Origin: Terriglobia bacterium
GTDB lineage: Bacteria > Acidobacteriota > Terriglobia > Acidiferrales > UBA7541
DNA: 63,700 nucleotides
Direction of reading: 5' to 3'
Assembly (NCBI GenBank): GCA_020072805.1
Contig: JAIQGC010000037.1
Location: 1 to 63,700 of the forward strand
Shown here: positions 33,410 to 43,026 of the stretch, in pieces
Position numbering within the stretch: the first letter of the stretch is position 1
Layout of the letters: each line of letters starts with the position of its first letter
Notes under the pieces: generated by a model
What the model saw: only the letters and a program-made list of their open reading frames with translations
The model's database searches: none
Told to the model about the DNA's origin: nothing
Made by a program: the position numbers and the translations under genes

Positions 33410-35110
33410 TCAGCGGCTTGGAGGCGGAGAATCTTTGGCTTTTTCGACGGGAACGAGCGCGCCTCCCGGTGCGGGCGGCTGTTCCGCTGGTTTTTCAGCG
33501 GCCGGGGGCGCGGCGGCGGCGCCTTGGGCGGGGGGCTGTTTCGAAACGGCGCTGCCGTAGCGAACCAGGTAGGGCATGAAGGGAGTGACTTCGAGGGGCA
33601 TTTTTTCGCGCTCGGCGAGCGTGCCCAGGGGCTTGGATTTGATGAGCGAGAGTTTGTCGTCCCAGGGATCGATTTTGACGCGGCCGCCAATGGGCAGGGC
33701 GGTGATCTGCTTGGATTTGTCGGAGCCTTCCGCGCCGGGGGCGGTTTTCAGTTCGGCAATGAGGGGGATGCGGTCGCCAAGATGAGGGCTGACCAGGTTG
33801 GGAATTTCCTTGGAGCGTTGTTCGATGGCAGTGAGGAACAGGCCGGCGTTGCCGAGATGGTCCTTATAGGGAGAATTCTTGAGGAGTTCAATGGCTTTCT
33901 TGCTGGCGTCGAGTTCCTCGGAGGGCGTGCGCGCGAAATAGAAATGGCGGAAGGTGTCCTTGTCGGGGATGAGCAGTTGGTCGAAGAAAGCGTAGTTGGA
34001 ATCGAGGCGGTGGCCGAGAATGACGTGGCCCAGTTCGTGGGCGAGGACGGTGGCCAGGCTGGCTTCGTCGGGAAGGACATCAATGAGGCCGCGGCTGAGG
34101 ACGATGGTGTGGCCCATGGTGTAGGACTCGAGGGTGGTGGTCATCAGGACGCGGCAGATGATTTCCGGCTGGATGTCCAGATTGTTGGTGACTTCCAGGT
34201 TGTTGACGACGGTTTCCAGAACTTTATCCACCTCGCCGCTGGGGGCGAGCATGCCGATGCGTTCGAGGCGGTCGGCGACGTTTTGTTCGGCCTGGCGGTC
34301 CCACTGGCGCTGGGCCTGAATGGGAGAGAGGTCGTTGGAGCCCTGGGACTCGTCGTTGACCGCGGTTTCCACGAGGATTCTGCTCAACTCCTGTTCATGC
34401 GAGGCATGGCCGACGTTGTAGCCCCACAGGCCCGGTTGAACGTTTGTGCGCCAGCTATCGAAGTGATAATAGTCGGACGCCTTGACGCCTTCGTAGCCGC
34501 CGTTGAAGCGGACCACATTGAAGTCCTTGTCTTCGACCCAGATGCGCCCGCGAAAGAGGCCTTTGCCGGCGCGTTTTTGCGGGGTGAGGTCAAAAACGAG
34601 GCAGCGGACTTCGCCGAGGAACTCGCGTTTTACGAAATCGAACTGGTAGTGTTCGCGGTCGAACGAGGTGTTATCGAGGAAGATCATCTGGAGGAAGCCT
34701 TCGGGCAGGAAGGGGGTGAGGAAGAACTTGCCGATGCCTCCCAGAATGGACTTGTTCTTTCCGGTGCCTTCCGTGAGGGGGACCAGATTGATGCCTTTGG
34801 AAAAATCGGCGCGGCCGACAAAGTATTTGTCGCCGGCGGGAACGAAGCCGAGTTCCTTGTCCGGCTTGAGATTCTGGATATAGGTTTCCACCAAGGGCTG
34901 ATGGCTGGTAATTTCCTTCATGGTGCGGCTTTCGTTCAAGACGATGCGCTGGATGACTTCATCCATGGTGCGCGGCGCGGCCTGGGGGCCTTGCTGGATC
35001 TCGGCTGCGGCCGGATTGGGATGTTTATCCTTGGTCCATTGGGCGCGCGCGGGAAGGCCGGTGCAGGCGAGCGCAAACACGAGGACTGCCGTAACTCTGA
35101 TTCCGTTCAT
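33410..35110 (-). CDS. Exported M48-family zinc metalloprotease
   Basis: 566 residues from an ATG with a GGGGGGAAAG site at 35110. A signal peptide (VTAVLVFALACTGLPARA) comes first. The N-terminal ~240 residues form an outer-membrane-lipoprotein-sorting-like beta domain with no sure family. The M48 peptidase domain has the zinc motif VLAHELGHVILGH, with the third ligand likely in SEELDASKKAIELL. The C-terminal ~50 residues are Pro/Ala-rich and probably disordered. It resembles BepA-like envelope proteases only in the catalytic part. It lies 17 bases downstream of the tonB gene, so the two are probably one operon. Confidence 0.88.
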   Translation of the reverse strand: MNGIRVTAVLVFALACTGLPARAQWTKDKHPNPAAAEIQQGPQAAPRTMDEVIQRIVLNESRTMKEITSHQPLVETYIQNLKPDKELGFVPAGDKYFVGRADFSKGINLVPLTEGTGKNKSILGGIGKFFLTPFLPEGFLQMIFLDNTSFDREHYQFDFVKREFLGEVRCLVFDLTPQKRAGKGLFRGRIWVEDKDFNVVRFNGGYEGVKASDYYHFDSWRTNVQPGLWGYNVGHASHEQELSRILVETAVNDESQGSNDLSPIQAQRQWDRQAEQNVADRLERIGMLAPSGEVDKVLETVVNNLEVTNNLDIQPEIICRVLMTTTLESYTMGHTIVLSRGLIDVLPDEASLATVLAHELGHVILGHRLDSNYAFFDQLLIPDKDTFRHFYFARTPSEELDASKKAIELLKNSPYKDHLGNAGLFLTAIEQRSKEIPNLVSPHLGDRIPLIAELKTAPGAEGSDKSKQITALPIGGRVKIDPWDDKLSLIKSKPLGTLAEREKMPLEVTPFMPYLVRYGSAVSKQPPAQGAAAAPPAAEKPAEQPPAPGGALVPVEKAKDSPPPSR

Positions 35111-35127
35111 TTTCTTTCCCCCCACGA

Positions 35128-36264
35128 CTAGTAAGCCAGCTGAAAGATGATGCGAACGCGAGCGGGGAAATCCACGGCTTCCCCTTCGCGTTTGGCCGGT
35201 TTGAACTTGATCTCCCGCGCAGCTTCCATGGCCGCTTCATCCAGGCCATGCCCCAGGCCGCGGGCCACGCGCAGCACCTGCACCTTGCCGCTGGCCAGGA
35301 AAATAAGATCGATGACCACTTCGCCTTCAATCTTAAGGTTGCGCCCCTCGGCGGTGTAGACGGGCTGGGGCTTGGAGAGAATGCTAACTTGAACGTCGGG
35401 ATTCTGGCTAACGGTTTTCTTCTTGGGCGCTTCGGCGGCCGCCGCGGTATCCGAGAAGCCGGAGGATTGCACGGAGCCCTTGCGCGAGGCTGGAGGGGGA
35501 ACGGCGACATCATTCCCGAAGCCGGTGCTGGCGACCGTGCCGCGCACGCCTTTGGCGCCGCCGGTGCCGTTGCCATAGCCCGCGCCGGGAGGAAGCAGGG
35601 TATCGCCCTGCAAATTCACGTTTTGGCGCTTATTGGGGTTGGGCGAAGGAACGCCGTTGGGGTCGCCGAAGCCTCCGGTTTGAACCTTGTTCAAGGGCTG
35701 ATTGACGGTAGCCGGAGCGGAGCTGCCCGAGGATAGATTGCCGATTTTCACTTCCTCGCGGGGCTTTTTGGGCATGCTGCGGTCCAACTCCAGCTTGGCT
35801 TCCTCGATCACGGGCTTCAGGTCAAGTTGTTTGACCTCTTCGATTTTATGAACGACGGGTTTGGGAGCGAAAAGTTTGACGGGCTTGAGGATGGGCTGGG
35901 GAGGAGGCTGGACGACGGGAGCTTCCGGGCGGGTTTTGACGACCGGAGGGGCGGGGGGAGGAACCTCGGTGATGGGAGTGGCCAGGGGCATGATGCCGTA
36001 GTTCAAGGCGGTTTTGATGCGCTCGGGGAAAAAGAGCGGGAGAGAGGCCAGAAAAACAAAGAACAGGATCTGCAGCAGGGCCATCACGCCGAAGATGTCC
36101 CAGCGCTTCTTTTCTTCAGGAAGCAGTTCGAAGCGGGCGGTGACCCGGGTGTTCGTGCCCAGGGAGCGCTTCCAGGCATCGGAGGGAGCGCCGCTGGGAG
36201 ACGGGCGAAGGCCAATGCCCATGCGCAGCGAATCTTTTTCGGAAGCGAGCATTATCGGGCTCAT
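35128..36264 (-). CDS. tonB: TonB family energy-transducing protein
   Basis: 378 residues. A cytoplasmic segment of ~55 residues precedes one membrane helix (FGVMALLQILFFVFLASLPLFF). A proline-rich periplasmic linker (VPPPAPPVVKTRP, VVQPPPQPILKP) and a long low-complexity Gly/Asn region follow. The TonB C-terminal domain closes the protein (PVYTAEGRNLKIEGEVVIDLIFL, AAMEAAREIKFKPA). It should couple the proton motive force to outer-membrane receptors, although no exbBD is nearby. Unlike the two small TonB-C proteins in this window, it has the full anchor and linker. The start ATG has only a weak ribosome site. Confidence 0.88.
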   Translation of the reverse strand: MSPIMLASEKDSLRMGIGLRPSPSGAPSDAWKRSLGTNTRVTARFELLPEEKKRWDIFGVMALLQILFFVFLASLPLFFPERIKTALNYGIMPLATPITEVPPPAPPVVKTRPEAPVVQPPPQPILKPVKLFAPKPVVHKIEEVKQLDLKPVIEEAKLELDRSMPKKPREEVKIGNLSSGSSAPATVNQPLNKVQTGGFGDPNGVPSPNPNKRQNVNLQGDTLLPPGAGYGNGTGGAKGVRGTVASTGFGNDVAVPPPASRKGSVQSSGFSDTAAAAEAPKKKTVSQNPDVQVSILSKPQPVYTAEGRNLKIEGEVVIDLIFLASGKVQVLRVARGLGHGLDEAAMEAAREIKFKPAKREGEAVDFPARVRIIFQLAY

Positions 36265-36426
36265 AAGTCTGTTGTATTACAGATTCTTTTCCGCAAAAAA
36301 AGGATGCATCAAAGTGAATCCGACTCCCCAAGTCAGCCGGACCGCCTGGCGGCCCAGATTGATTCTCTATAAGACTACTAACAAAAATTGCTTAAGCGAA
36401 TAGGACTTTGGGACAGCGTTGCTTAT

Positions 36427-36466
36427 CGGGCAATTTGCCCGTCGGTACAGGGAGGGAACTGTACCG
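36427..36466 (+). promoter_or_regulatory. Two adjacent hairpins upstream of the sigma factor gene
   Basis: CGGGCAA-T-TTGCCCG (36427-36441) is followed immediately by CGGTACAG-N8-CTGTACCG (36443-36466). They lie about 100 bases before the ATG at 36569, in the 304-base gap divergent from tonB. They may be operators or leader hairpins. The rest of the gap shows no gene. Confidence 0.45.
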
Positions 36467-36568
36467 GTTAACCCTGAAGCGGCGCGGGTCCGAAGAAGCA
36501 GCGCGGGGCAGGCGGGAGGAGTCTATGCTAGAGGGCGGAAGCGGCCAGCGAGGACCTTGAGCAGGACG

Positions 36569-37534
36569 ATGAACGAGAGCGGCAAAGCGCAGACGCGGGA
36601 AGCCGGGGCGGAAACGGGCCAGGGCGGGGCATGGCTGGCGGGGTGCGAGCCGCTGGTCAACCGGCTCTATGCGCGTTCGCGGGCGGGCAGCTGGAAGCTG
36701 GGGAGGGAAAGCTTTGAGGCGGCGCTGGAGAGGAGCGCGCGCTGGAGATTTCCCCAAGGGCCGCCGGGGCCGCGCGAGGCCGAGGAGTATCTGGGAGCGC
36801 TGCACGTGGAGGATGTGGCGCTGGCCTGCGCCTGCGCGGAAGGCAGCGAGGAGGCCTGGGAAACTTTCCTGGCGACGCATCGCAGTTCGCTGCGGCGGGC
36901 GGCCGCGGCCATGCTGCGCAGCGGAGCGGATTCGGCCGATGCCATCGAGCTGGCCGATTCGATCTTTGCCGATTTGTACGGCTGGCGGGAATCGAAAGCC
37001 GGGAGGCAGCCGCTATTTCGCTGGTACAACGGGAGGAGCAAGCTTTCCACGTGGCTGCGGACGGTCCTGGCGCAGCGGCATGTGGACTCGATCCGGCGCA
37101 GCCGGCGGTTTGATTCGCTGGACGAGGAGGGAGGGGAAGAGATTGTGGCGCGGGGCCGGGGTATAGCGCCTGCCGGGGCGCCTGGATCATTGGATCCGCC
37201 CGATCCCGGCCGGCAGCGTTATCTCGATCTGCTTTCGCGCGGATTGAATGGAGCCATCCGGGCGCTGGCGCCAGGGGATCGCGCGCGGCTGCTGGATTAT
37301 TACCTCTCCGGGCGCACGCTGGCGGAGATGGCCGTGGAGCGCAACGAACACGAGGCCACGGCGTCGCGCAAGCTCGAGCGCATTCGGCGCGAATTGCGCA
37401 CCGTGGTGGTGCGGGCGCTGCGCGAGCCTCCGGCCGGCCTGGATGAAGCGCAGATCGCCTTGTGTTTCGAATATGCGCTGGAGGATTGGCCGTTCGATCT
37501 GCGGGAGGTGTTGGAGGAGAAAAGCGGGCCTTAG
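36569..37534 (+). CDS. Sigma-70 family RNA polymerase sigma factor (ECF-like)
   Basis: 321 residues. An unusual ~100-residue N-terminal extension precedes sigma region 2 (SEEAWETFLATHRSSLRRAAAAML, then IELADSIFADLYGW and LSTWLRTVLAQRHVDSIRRSRRFDSL). Region 4 is IRALAPGDRARLLDYYLSGRTLAEMAVERNEHEATASRKLERIRREL. The tail (LCFEYALEDWPFDLREVLEE) is also extra. The ATG at 36569 is preferred, but the frame is open from 36419. The anti-sigma gene starts 81 bases downstream, which is the usual sigma/anti-sigma layout. Confidence 0.82.
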   Translation: MNESGKAQTREAGAETGQGGAWLAGCEPLVNRLYARSRAGSWKLGRESFEAALERSARWRFPQGPPGPREAEEYLGALHVEDVALACACAEGSEEAWETFLATHRSSLRRAAAAMLRSGADSADAIELADSIFADLYGWRESKAGRQPLFRWYNGRSKLSTWLRTVLAQRHVDSIRRSRRFDSLDEEGGEEIVARGRGIAPAGAPGSLDPPDPGRQRYLDLLSRGLNGAIRALAPGDRARLLDYYLSGRTLAEMAVERNEHEATASRKLERIRRELRTVVVRALREPPAGLDEAQIALCFEYALEDWPFDLREVLEEKSGP

Positions 37535-37615
37535 CGGATACTTGCGGAAGGATGGAAGCAAGAAAGCGTGCAAGAGAACGGCATGAGAATCGTTCTCAGT
37601 AAGGAGTGAAGCGCG

Positions 37616-38956
37616 ATGAGCGCGGCTGACAAACAAAAAGAGTTCGACGAACTGCTGGCCCGGCACGTTCGCCGCGCCGTGCGGGAGGACGAGGGCGGAG
37701 CCTGCCCGGAGGCCAATCTCCTGGCGGCCTATCAGGAGCACGCGCTGAGCGCGGAAGAGGCGGCCGCGTGCAAGGAGCATTTTGCGGGTTGCGCGCGCTG
37801 CCGGGAGATTCTGGCGGCGCTGGAAGACAGCGAAGGAATACCCGCCGAGGAGCCCGCGCGGGTGGCCGCGCCCGCGCCCGGGGCCGGGGAAGCGAAGAGA
37901 GCGGGGCGGCCGATGTGGTGGATGGCGCCCGCCGGGGTGCTGGCGGCGGCGATGATGTTGTGGATTGTGACGCGCGTGGAAAAGCGCGCGGTGAGGACAG
38001 GAACGGCGGATGTGCAGGTGGCGGAGAATCGTCCGCAGGCCCCGCCGGTGCCCGGTGCGGCGGTGCCTCCGGCGGCACCCGCGGAGCAGCGGGCGGCGGA
38101 CAGGCTGGACGTGACGCGCGGTCCGGCGGCGGCGAGGACCGGGGCAAAGAGTCTGGATAAGGATGCGGGAGTTGTGGGTTTTATTTCCGGGAACGCCGCC
38201 GAGCCGCCTGCGCCGCAAGAGAATGAGATTGTTGCCGCGAAGAAGAAGACCGGCGGGCTGGAGAAAAGCGCGGCCGGGGAAGTGGGCGGGAAGAGCGAAA
38301 CGTTTGCGGATGCGGGCGCCATTCGTTCCCGGCGCGGAGAAAAGAGCGTGGCGAAACCGGACGCGGCGGGGGCTGGCGAGACGCTGGGCCTGGTGAGTTC
38401 CGCGGCTGCGCCCGCAGCCGCAGCGCCCGTGGCGAAGCAGCAGGAGAAATACGCGGTTGCGAACGATGAAAATCAAGTCCAGTTGAAAGAGGAGGCTGCT
38501 GCACGGGCGGTGGCCGTGCAGCGGGAAAAAGTTGCGAGAGATGATGTTGGGCAGAGGACCACCGCGCTGGAGCAAAAAATGCTTCCGGCGATGACGCTCA
38601 TCACCGCGCCGGGCGGGCGCGTGCAGTGGAGCGCAGGGCCGATGGGCCGGATCGAGCGCTCGACGGATGGCGGGCGGAGTTGGGAACTGCAATCGAGCGG
38701 GGTCCGTGTGGAATTGCTGGCGGGAGACTCGACGGGCGAGGAAGTGTGCTGGGTCGTGGGCAGGCAGGGGACGATTCTGCTGACGACCGACGGACGCAAT
38801 TGGCGAAAAATTTCCGCGCCGGCGGCGGTGAATTTTGTGGGGGTCACGGCGAGCGATGAGCGGAAGGCCACCATCTGGGGCGCAGGGTCGGGCGAACGGT
38901 ATAGCACCGAGGATGGCGGCGCGCACTGGACGCCCGAAGCGGCTGTATCGCATTGA
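37616..38956 (+). CDS. Membrane anti-sigma factor with zinc finger and YCF48-like sensor domain
   Basis: 446 residues. The N-terminal zinc-binding anti-sigma domain has CPEANLLAAYQEHALS and CKEHFAGCARCREILAAL (HxxxC..C). A membrane helix follows (MWWMAPAGVLAAAMMLWIV, ~98-116). The periplasmic part is a long Ala/Lys/Glu-rich linker followed by a YCF48/BNR-like beta repeat (GRIERSTDGGRSWEL, ILLTTDGRNWRK, RYSTEDGGAHWTP). It should hold the preceding sigma factor inactive and release it on an envelope signal. The beta-propeller-like tail is an unusual sensor. Confidence 0.85.
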   Translation: MSAADKQKEFDELLARHVRRAVREDEGGACPEANLLAAYQEHALSAEEAAACKEHFAGCARCREILAALEDSEGIPAEEPARVAAPAPGAGEAKRAGRPMWWMAPAGVLAAAMMLWIVTRVEKRAVRTGTADVQVAENRPQAPPVPGAAVPPAAPAEQRAADRLDVTRGPAAARTGAKSLDKDAGVVGFISGNAAEPPAPQENEIVAAKKKTGGLEKSAAGEVGGKSETFADAGAIRSRRGEKSVAKPDAAGAGETLGLVSSAAAPAAAAPVAKQQEKYAVANDENQVQLKEEAAARAVAVQREKVARDDVGQRTTALEQKMLPAMTLITAPGGRVQWSAGPMGRIERSTDGGRSWELQSSGVRVELLAGDSTGEEVCWVVGRQGTILLTTDGRNWRKISAPAAVNFVGVTASDERKATIWGAGSGERYSTEDGGAHWTPEAAVSH

Positions 38957-39041
38957 AATATAAGGTGTTACTGAATTGTGCAAGGAATCCTGGCGGCCCC
39001 GTTCTAAGCAGTGAAGGCAATTCAAATACGAGGTGACTCCG

Positions 39042-40559
39042 ATGATTTTCCGCAATCGCAGCAAACGAAATACGGGGCTGTTGCTGGCGCTTTCCATCTT
39101 GCTGGCCGGAGGAGCGGCGCTGTTGCAGGGCGCGCCTCACCGGCAAGGAACGGGGGAGCCGCAGGAGAAAGGCGCGGCGCGCGCGGCGGGAGAACAGACA
39201 ACGACACTGGGGGACCAGACGGATTTGGCGGTGACCGTCTACAACTCGAACATTGCGCTGGTGCGCGACGTGCGCAAGCTGAATCTTTCCCCGGGAATCT
39301 TCCAGTTGAAATTCATGGACATCGCCGCGACGGTGAATCCCGCGACGGTGCATTTCCGTTCGCTGAGCGAGCCGGAGAAACTGAGCGTGCTGGAGCAGAA
39401 CTACGAGTACGATTTGCTGGAGCCGGCCAAGCTGCTGAACAAGTACGTGGGCAAGGAAGTGACGCTGGTGCGCAGCTACCAGGAGAACGGGACGACCAAG
39501 CGCGAGGAGATCAAGGCCACGCTGCTGGCGAACAACAACGGGCCAGTGTGGAAGATCGGGAATGAAATTGTTACGGGGATGTACGCGGAGAGTTATCGCT
39601 TTCCGGAAGTGCCGGCGAATCTGTTCGAGCGTCCGACGCTGCTGATGACGCTGGAGAATTCGGGCGGGCGGAAGCAGCAGATCGAGGCGTCGTATCTGGC
39701 GGGGAATCTGTCGTGGAATTCGGATTATGTGCTGACGGTGGGACGCGATGACAAGGCGGCGGACTTGGATGGGTGGGTGACGGTGGTGAACAACAGCGGG
39801 ACGGCGTTTCGCAATGCGCGGTTGCAGCTGGTGGCCGGGGATTTGCACCGCGTTCAGTCAGGAGTGCTGGGCGAAGCGAGGGATGAAATGTATAACCGCG
39901 CGGCCAAGATGGCCGCGGCGCCGCAGTTCGCGCAGGAAAACTTTTCCGAATATCACCTGTACTCGCTGGGGCGGCGGACGTCGGTCGAGGACAAGGAGAC
40001 CAAGCAGATCAGCCTGCTGAATGCGAGCAGCGTGCCGGTGGAGAAGATATTCGTGGTGAACGGGCAGAGTTTTTACTATCACAACTACCAGAATCCCGGC
40101 GCGCCGCTGAAGGACCCGGTGAAGGTGTATTACAAGTTCAAGAATGAAGAGAAAGCCGGGCTGGGGATTCCCATGCCGGCGGGGAACTTGCGCGTTTACC
40201 AGAAGGATTCGAAAGGCGGGGTGCTGTTTGTGGGGGAAGACCGCATCGAGCACACGCCGAAGGACGAAACGCTGAACATCGAGATCGGCAGCGCGTTCGA
40301 CGTGGTGGCCGAGCACAAGCAGATGGACTACAAGAGCGTTTCGAACCGTGTCTGGGAGATGGAGTTCGAAGTGACGCTGCGCAATCACAAGGACGGGCCG
40401 ATTACCGTGCAGGTGAACGAGCCGATTGGCGGCGACTGGCAGATGCTGTCTTCCACGCACAAATACACGAAGACGGCGGCGTTCGCCGCGCAGTTCCTGG
40501 TGCCGGTGGCGGCGAACGGAACGTCAGTGCTGAAGTATCGCATTCGCGCGAAGTGGTAG
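39042..40559 (+). CDS. Exported DUF4139 domain protein
   Basis: 505 residues with a signal sequence ([18 protein letters not shown]). The body matches DUF4139-type proteins: [21 protein letters not shown] near the start, [42 protein letters not shown], and a C-terminal beta domain ending KYRIRAKW. The function of the family is unknown; it is an exported beta-rich protein. The ATG at 39042 has GAGGTG 7 bases upstream, better than the GTG at 39033. It lies 85 bases after the anti-sigma gene. Confidence 0.85.
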   Translation: MIFRNRSKRNTGLLLALSILLAGGAALLQGAPHRQGTGEPQEKGAARAAGEQTTTLGDQTDLAVTVYNSNIALVRDVRKLNLSPGIFQLKFMDIAATVNPATVHFRSLSEPEKLSVLEQNYEYDLLEPAKLLNKYVGKEVTLVRSYQENGTTKREEIKATLLANNNGPVWKIGNEIVTGMYAESYRFPEVPANLFERPTLLMTLENSGGRKQQIEASYLAGNLSWNSDYVLTVGRDDKAADLDGWVTVVNNSGTAFRNARLQLVAGDLHRVQSGVLGEARDEMYNRAAKMAAAPQFAQENFSEYHLYSLGRRTSVEDKETKQISLLNASSVPVEKIFVVNGQSFYYHNYQNPGAPLKDPVKVYYKFKNEEKAGLGIPMPAGNLRVYQKDSKGGVLFVGEDRIEHTPKDETLNIEIGSAFDVVAEHKQMDYKSVSNRVWEMEFEVTLRNHKDGPITVQVNEPIGGDWQMLSSTHKYTKTAAFAAQFLVPVAANGTSVLKYRIRAKW

Positions 40560-41022
40560 TGCGGAAGTGACTCGTGACTTGTGACTCGTGACTCGTGGTG
40601 GTGGGACAGGCGGTTTTGCCTGTCCCACTTTTTTTTTGCGGCTCGACGATGGCGTCGGCTTCGATTTCCACGAGCATGTCCGGGGAAATCAGTTTGCTGA
40701 CTTCCACCATGGAAGTCGCCGGGCGAATCTCTCCGAAGAAAGACCCGTGCGCCTTGCCGGCCTTTTCCCATTCGGCGATGTTGGTCAGGTAGATGCGTGT
40801 GCGGATCACGTCTTTCAGCGTGGCTCCGGCCTTCACCAGCGCGGCTTCGATGTTTTTGATGGTTTGCACGGTTTGCGCGTGCAGGTCGCCCAGGCCCACG
40901 ATTTTTCCGTCGGGGCCGGTGGCCGTTGTGCCCGAGACGCTGATCATGTTGCCGACGCGCACGGCGCGCGAATAGCCGACAATCGGTTCCCAGGGCGTGC
41001 CGGTGGAAATGTTCTGTCGCAT
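40402..41022 (-). CDS. ridA: RidA-family deaminase with an antisense-overlapping C-terminal extension
   Basis: Residues 1-128 are a normal RidA/YjgF domain, which hydrolyses reactive enamines and imines: [38 protein letters not shown] and [14 protein letters not shown] with the conserved Arg, followed by [18 protein letters not shown]. Normal members stop here. This frame stays open for ~75 further residues ([19 protein letters not shown] on) across the opposite terminator and 158 bases into the 3' end of the DUF4139 gene. The extension is low in family-like features, so the ancestral stop has probably been lost. AAGGAG precedes the ATG at 41022. Confidence 0.85.
   Translation of the reverse strand: MRQNISTGTPWEPIVGYSRAVRVGNMISVSGTTATGPDGKIVGLGDLHAQTVQTIKNIEAALVKAGATLKDVIRTRIYLTNIAEWEKAGKAHGSFFGEIRPATSMVEVSKLISPDMLVEIEADAIVEPQKKSGTGKTACPTTTSHESQVTSHFRTTTSRECDTSALTFRSPPPAPGTARRTPPSSCICAWKTASASRRQSARSPAR
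40566..40599. repeat. GTGACTC short tandem repeat
   Basis: Five near-copies of a 7-8-base unit (GTGACTC / GTGACTT / GTGGTG) follow the DUF4139 stop. The reverse complement of the same unit occurs at 26158-26179 in another gap, so it is a dispersed low-complexity motif of this genome. Confidence 0.5.
40601..40637 (+). terminator. Terminator of the DUF4139 gene
   Basis: An 11-bp perfect stem GTGGGACAGGC / GCCTGTCCCAC with a 6-base loop is followed by nine T. It lies inside the C-terminal extension of the RidA frame on the other strand. Confidence 0.93.
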
Positions 41023-41148
41023 GCGAGTCTCCTTGGGGCGGGGCACGGCGTTGATTCCAGGCGTTCCCGCCAAACGTGTTAAACTTTTCAGCATTATGAC
41101 ATGAGGACAGGCGGGAGCGCGAAGGCCCGTTGTCCGAGGCGAATCGAA

Positions 41149-42537
41149 ATGCGTTGCAATAATATTCTGGAAGCAGTGGGCCGCACGCCGCTGGTGCGGC
41201 TGAATCGCATCAATCAGGGCTTGAAGCCGCAGATCTACGTGAAGGCGGACTACATCAATCCGGGCGGGTCGGTGAAGGACCGCATCGGCATCAGCATGAT
41301 TGACGACGCCGAGAAGAAGGGGCTGCTCAAGCCCGGCGGCACGATCATCGAAGGCACTTCCGGCAACACCGGGATGGGCCTGGCGCTGGTGGCGGCGGTG
41401 CGCGGATATAAGATGGTTTTTACGATTACGGACAAGCAGTCCAAGGAAAAAGTGGACCTATTGAAGGCGCTGGGCGCGGAAGTGATCGTCTGCCCCACGG
41501 CGGTCGAGCCGGACGATCCGCGCAGCTACTATTCGGTGGCGAAAAAACTGGCGCGCGATATTCCCAATTCCTATTATCCCAACCAGTATGACAATCCCAT
41601 GAATCCCGAGGCGCACTACCGCACCACCGGGCCGGAAATCTGGGAGGACAGCGAAGGAAAGATCACCCATTTTGTATGCGGCGCGGGCACGGGCGGGACG
41701 ATCAGCGGCGTGGGAAAGTATCTGAAGGAAAAAAATCCCAAGATTCAGCTGATTGCCGTGGACCCCTACGGCTCGCTCTTTTACGACTATGTGAAGCACG
41801 GCAAGACGGTTCAGGCCAAGACCTACGTCGTCGAGGGCATCGGCGAGGATTTTTTCCCCAGCACGATGAACCTGAAGATTCTGGACGACGTCATGCAGGT
41901 GAACGACGAGGAGTGCTTCGTGGTGGCGCGGCGGCTGGTGAAGCAGGAGGGCATTTTCACCGGCGGTTCGGGCGGCGGGTGCATTTCGGCCACGCTGAAG
42001 CTGGCCAAGACGCTGGGGCCGGAAGCGTTCATCGTGGCGTTCCTGCCGGACACGGGCATGCGTTATTTGAGCAAGGTGTATAACGACGAGTGGATGCGCG
42101 AGCGCGGCTACGTGGACGCGGAAGTGGCGCTGAGCGCCGCGGACGTGGTGGCGGCCAAGCAGAAGGCGGGCAAGGCGCGCGAGGTGGTGTTCGCGCGGCC
42201 GGAGCAGACCGTTTTTCATGCGCTGAAAACCATGCAGGAGCAGGACATTTCGCAGATTCCCATTCTCGAAGAGAGCACGATGATCGGGACGATCTACGAG
42301 GACCAGATTCTGAACATGGCGCTGCAGGGCAAGGACCTGCGCAAATTGGTGGTGCGCGAGGTGATGGCCAAGCCGCTGCCTATTGTTCCGAAAACGGCGC
42401 CCGTCGAGCGCATCACGCACATCCTGAGCCACGACAGCCCGGCGGTGTTCGTGGAGATGAGCGAAGGGAAATACGAAATTCTCACCAAGTACGATCTGAT
42501 GAGCACGGTGGCCAGCCTCATGGAGCAGAAACGCTAA
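41149..42537 (+). CDS. cbs: Cystathionine beta-synthase with C-terminal CBS domain pair
   Basis: 462 residues. The fold-type II PLP core has [11 protein letters not shown] with the Schiff-base Lys, [16 protein letters not shown] binding the PLP phosphate, and [18 protein letters not shown]. The C-terminal ~120 residues form two CBS motifs ([25 protein letters not shown] and [20 protein letters not shown]), possibly nucleotide- or S-adenosylmethionine-sensing. It condenses homocysteine with serine, or O-acetylserine with sulfide. The ATG at 41149 follows AGGCGAATCG. Next to a homocysteine methyltransferase gene, it places both fates of homocysteine in one cluster. Confidence 0.93.
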   Translation: MRCNNILEAVGRTPLVRLNRINQGLKPQIYVKADYINPGGSVKDRIGISMIDDAEKKGLLKPGGTIIEGTSGNTGMGLALVAAVRGYKMVFTITDKQSKEKVDLLKALGAEVIVCPTAVEPDDPRSYYSVAKKLARDIPNSYYPNQYDNPMNPEAHYRTTGPEIWEDSEGKITHFVCGAGTGGTISGVGKYLKEKNPKIQLIAVDPYGSLFYDYVKHGKTVQAKTYVVEGIGEDFFPSTMNLKILDDVMQVNDEECFVVARRLVKQEGIFTGGSGGGCISATLKLAKTLGPEAFIVAFLPDTGMRYLSKVYNDEWMRERGYVDAEVALSAADVVAAKQKAGKAREVVFARPEQTVFHALKTMQEQDISQIPILEESTMIGTIYEDQILNMALQGKDLRKLVVREVMAKPLPIVPKTAPVERITHILSHDSPAVFVEMSEGKYEILTKYDLMSTVASLMEQKR

Positions 42538-42546
42538 GGAGAGCCC

Positions 42547-43002
42547 GTGGGAGGAGTAATTCCGGGAGCTTTGGGAGTTGCCGCATTCGGGGCCATCAAG
42601 TTTGGCGGCTATTCGGCCGCCGCTTGGCGCCTGAAGAAGATCGAACCAGTCATCGCGGCGGGAGCTGCCAAGATCGCAGCGGTGCGGACGGGACTGGGGT
42701 TTGTTCTGGGACCGCCGGCCACTTTTCTTGGTATGTTCCTGGCCGAACGCGTCTTTTCGCCGTCCAGTAATTTGCCGTACGCCGCAAATTCTCACGTTCA
42801 GAACGCCGCTATTTATGGAGTCTTGTTTCTTGCGCGTATTTTTGTCTGGGCGCTGGTTCTATTTCTCTTCACTAGAAGAACGCCGCTTCCCAGCTCCAGG
42901 TTTTGGCTGTATGCGTTTCTCGGAGCGGTGGTTTCCAGCTTGCTGGACTGGCCGGGCTACGCACTGGCCATTGCCGCGCCGGGCAAAATCTCAATTTGTT
43001 GA
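42547..43002 (+). CDS. Hypothetical membrane protein (151 aa)
   Basis: Starts at GTG 42547, seven bases after an AGGAG site and 9 bases after the cbs stop. Three or four hydrophobic segments are visible (GALGVAAFGAIKFGGYSA, GLGFVLGPPATFLGMFLA, GVLFLARIFVWALVLFLF, YAFLGAVVSSLLDWPGYAL). No recognised family. Its place between cbs and the homocysteine methyltransferase gene suggests co-transcription, but its role is unknown. Confidence 0.6.
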   Translation: MGGVIPGALGVAAFGAIKFGGYSAAAWRLKKIEPVIAAGAAKIAAVRTGLGFVLGPPATFLGMFLAERVFSPSSNLPYAANSHVQNAAIYGVLFLARIFVWALVLFLFTRRTPLPSSRFWLYAFLGAVVSSLLDWPGYALAIAAPGKISIC

Positions 43003-43026
43003 TTTAGTGACGGACCAGAGTGCCGA

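Noticed and set aside
33371-35131. Forward frame of 586 codons opposite the M48 protease gene
   Set aside because: The complement encodes a clear HEXXH protease with a signal peptide and ribosome site; the forward frame has no family features.
37187-39097. Complement frame of 636 codons across the sigma and anti-sigma genes
   Set aside because: It crosses two genes with clear domain content and has an Arg/Pro/His-rich composition typical of an antisense shadow.
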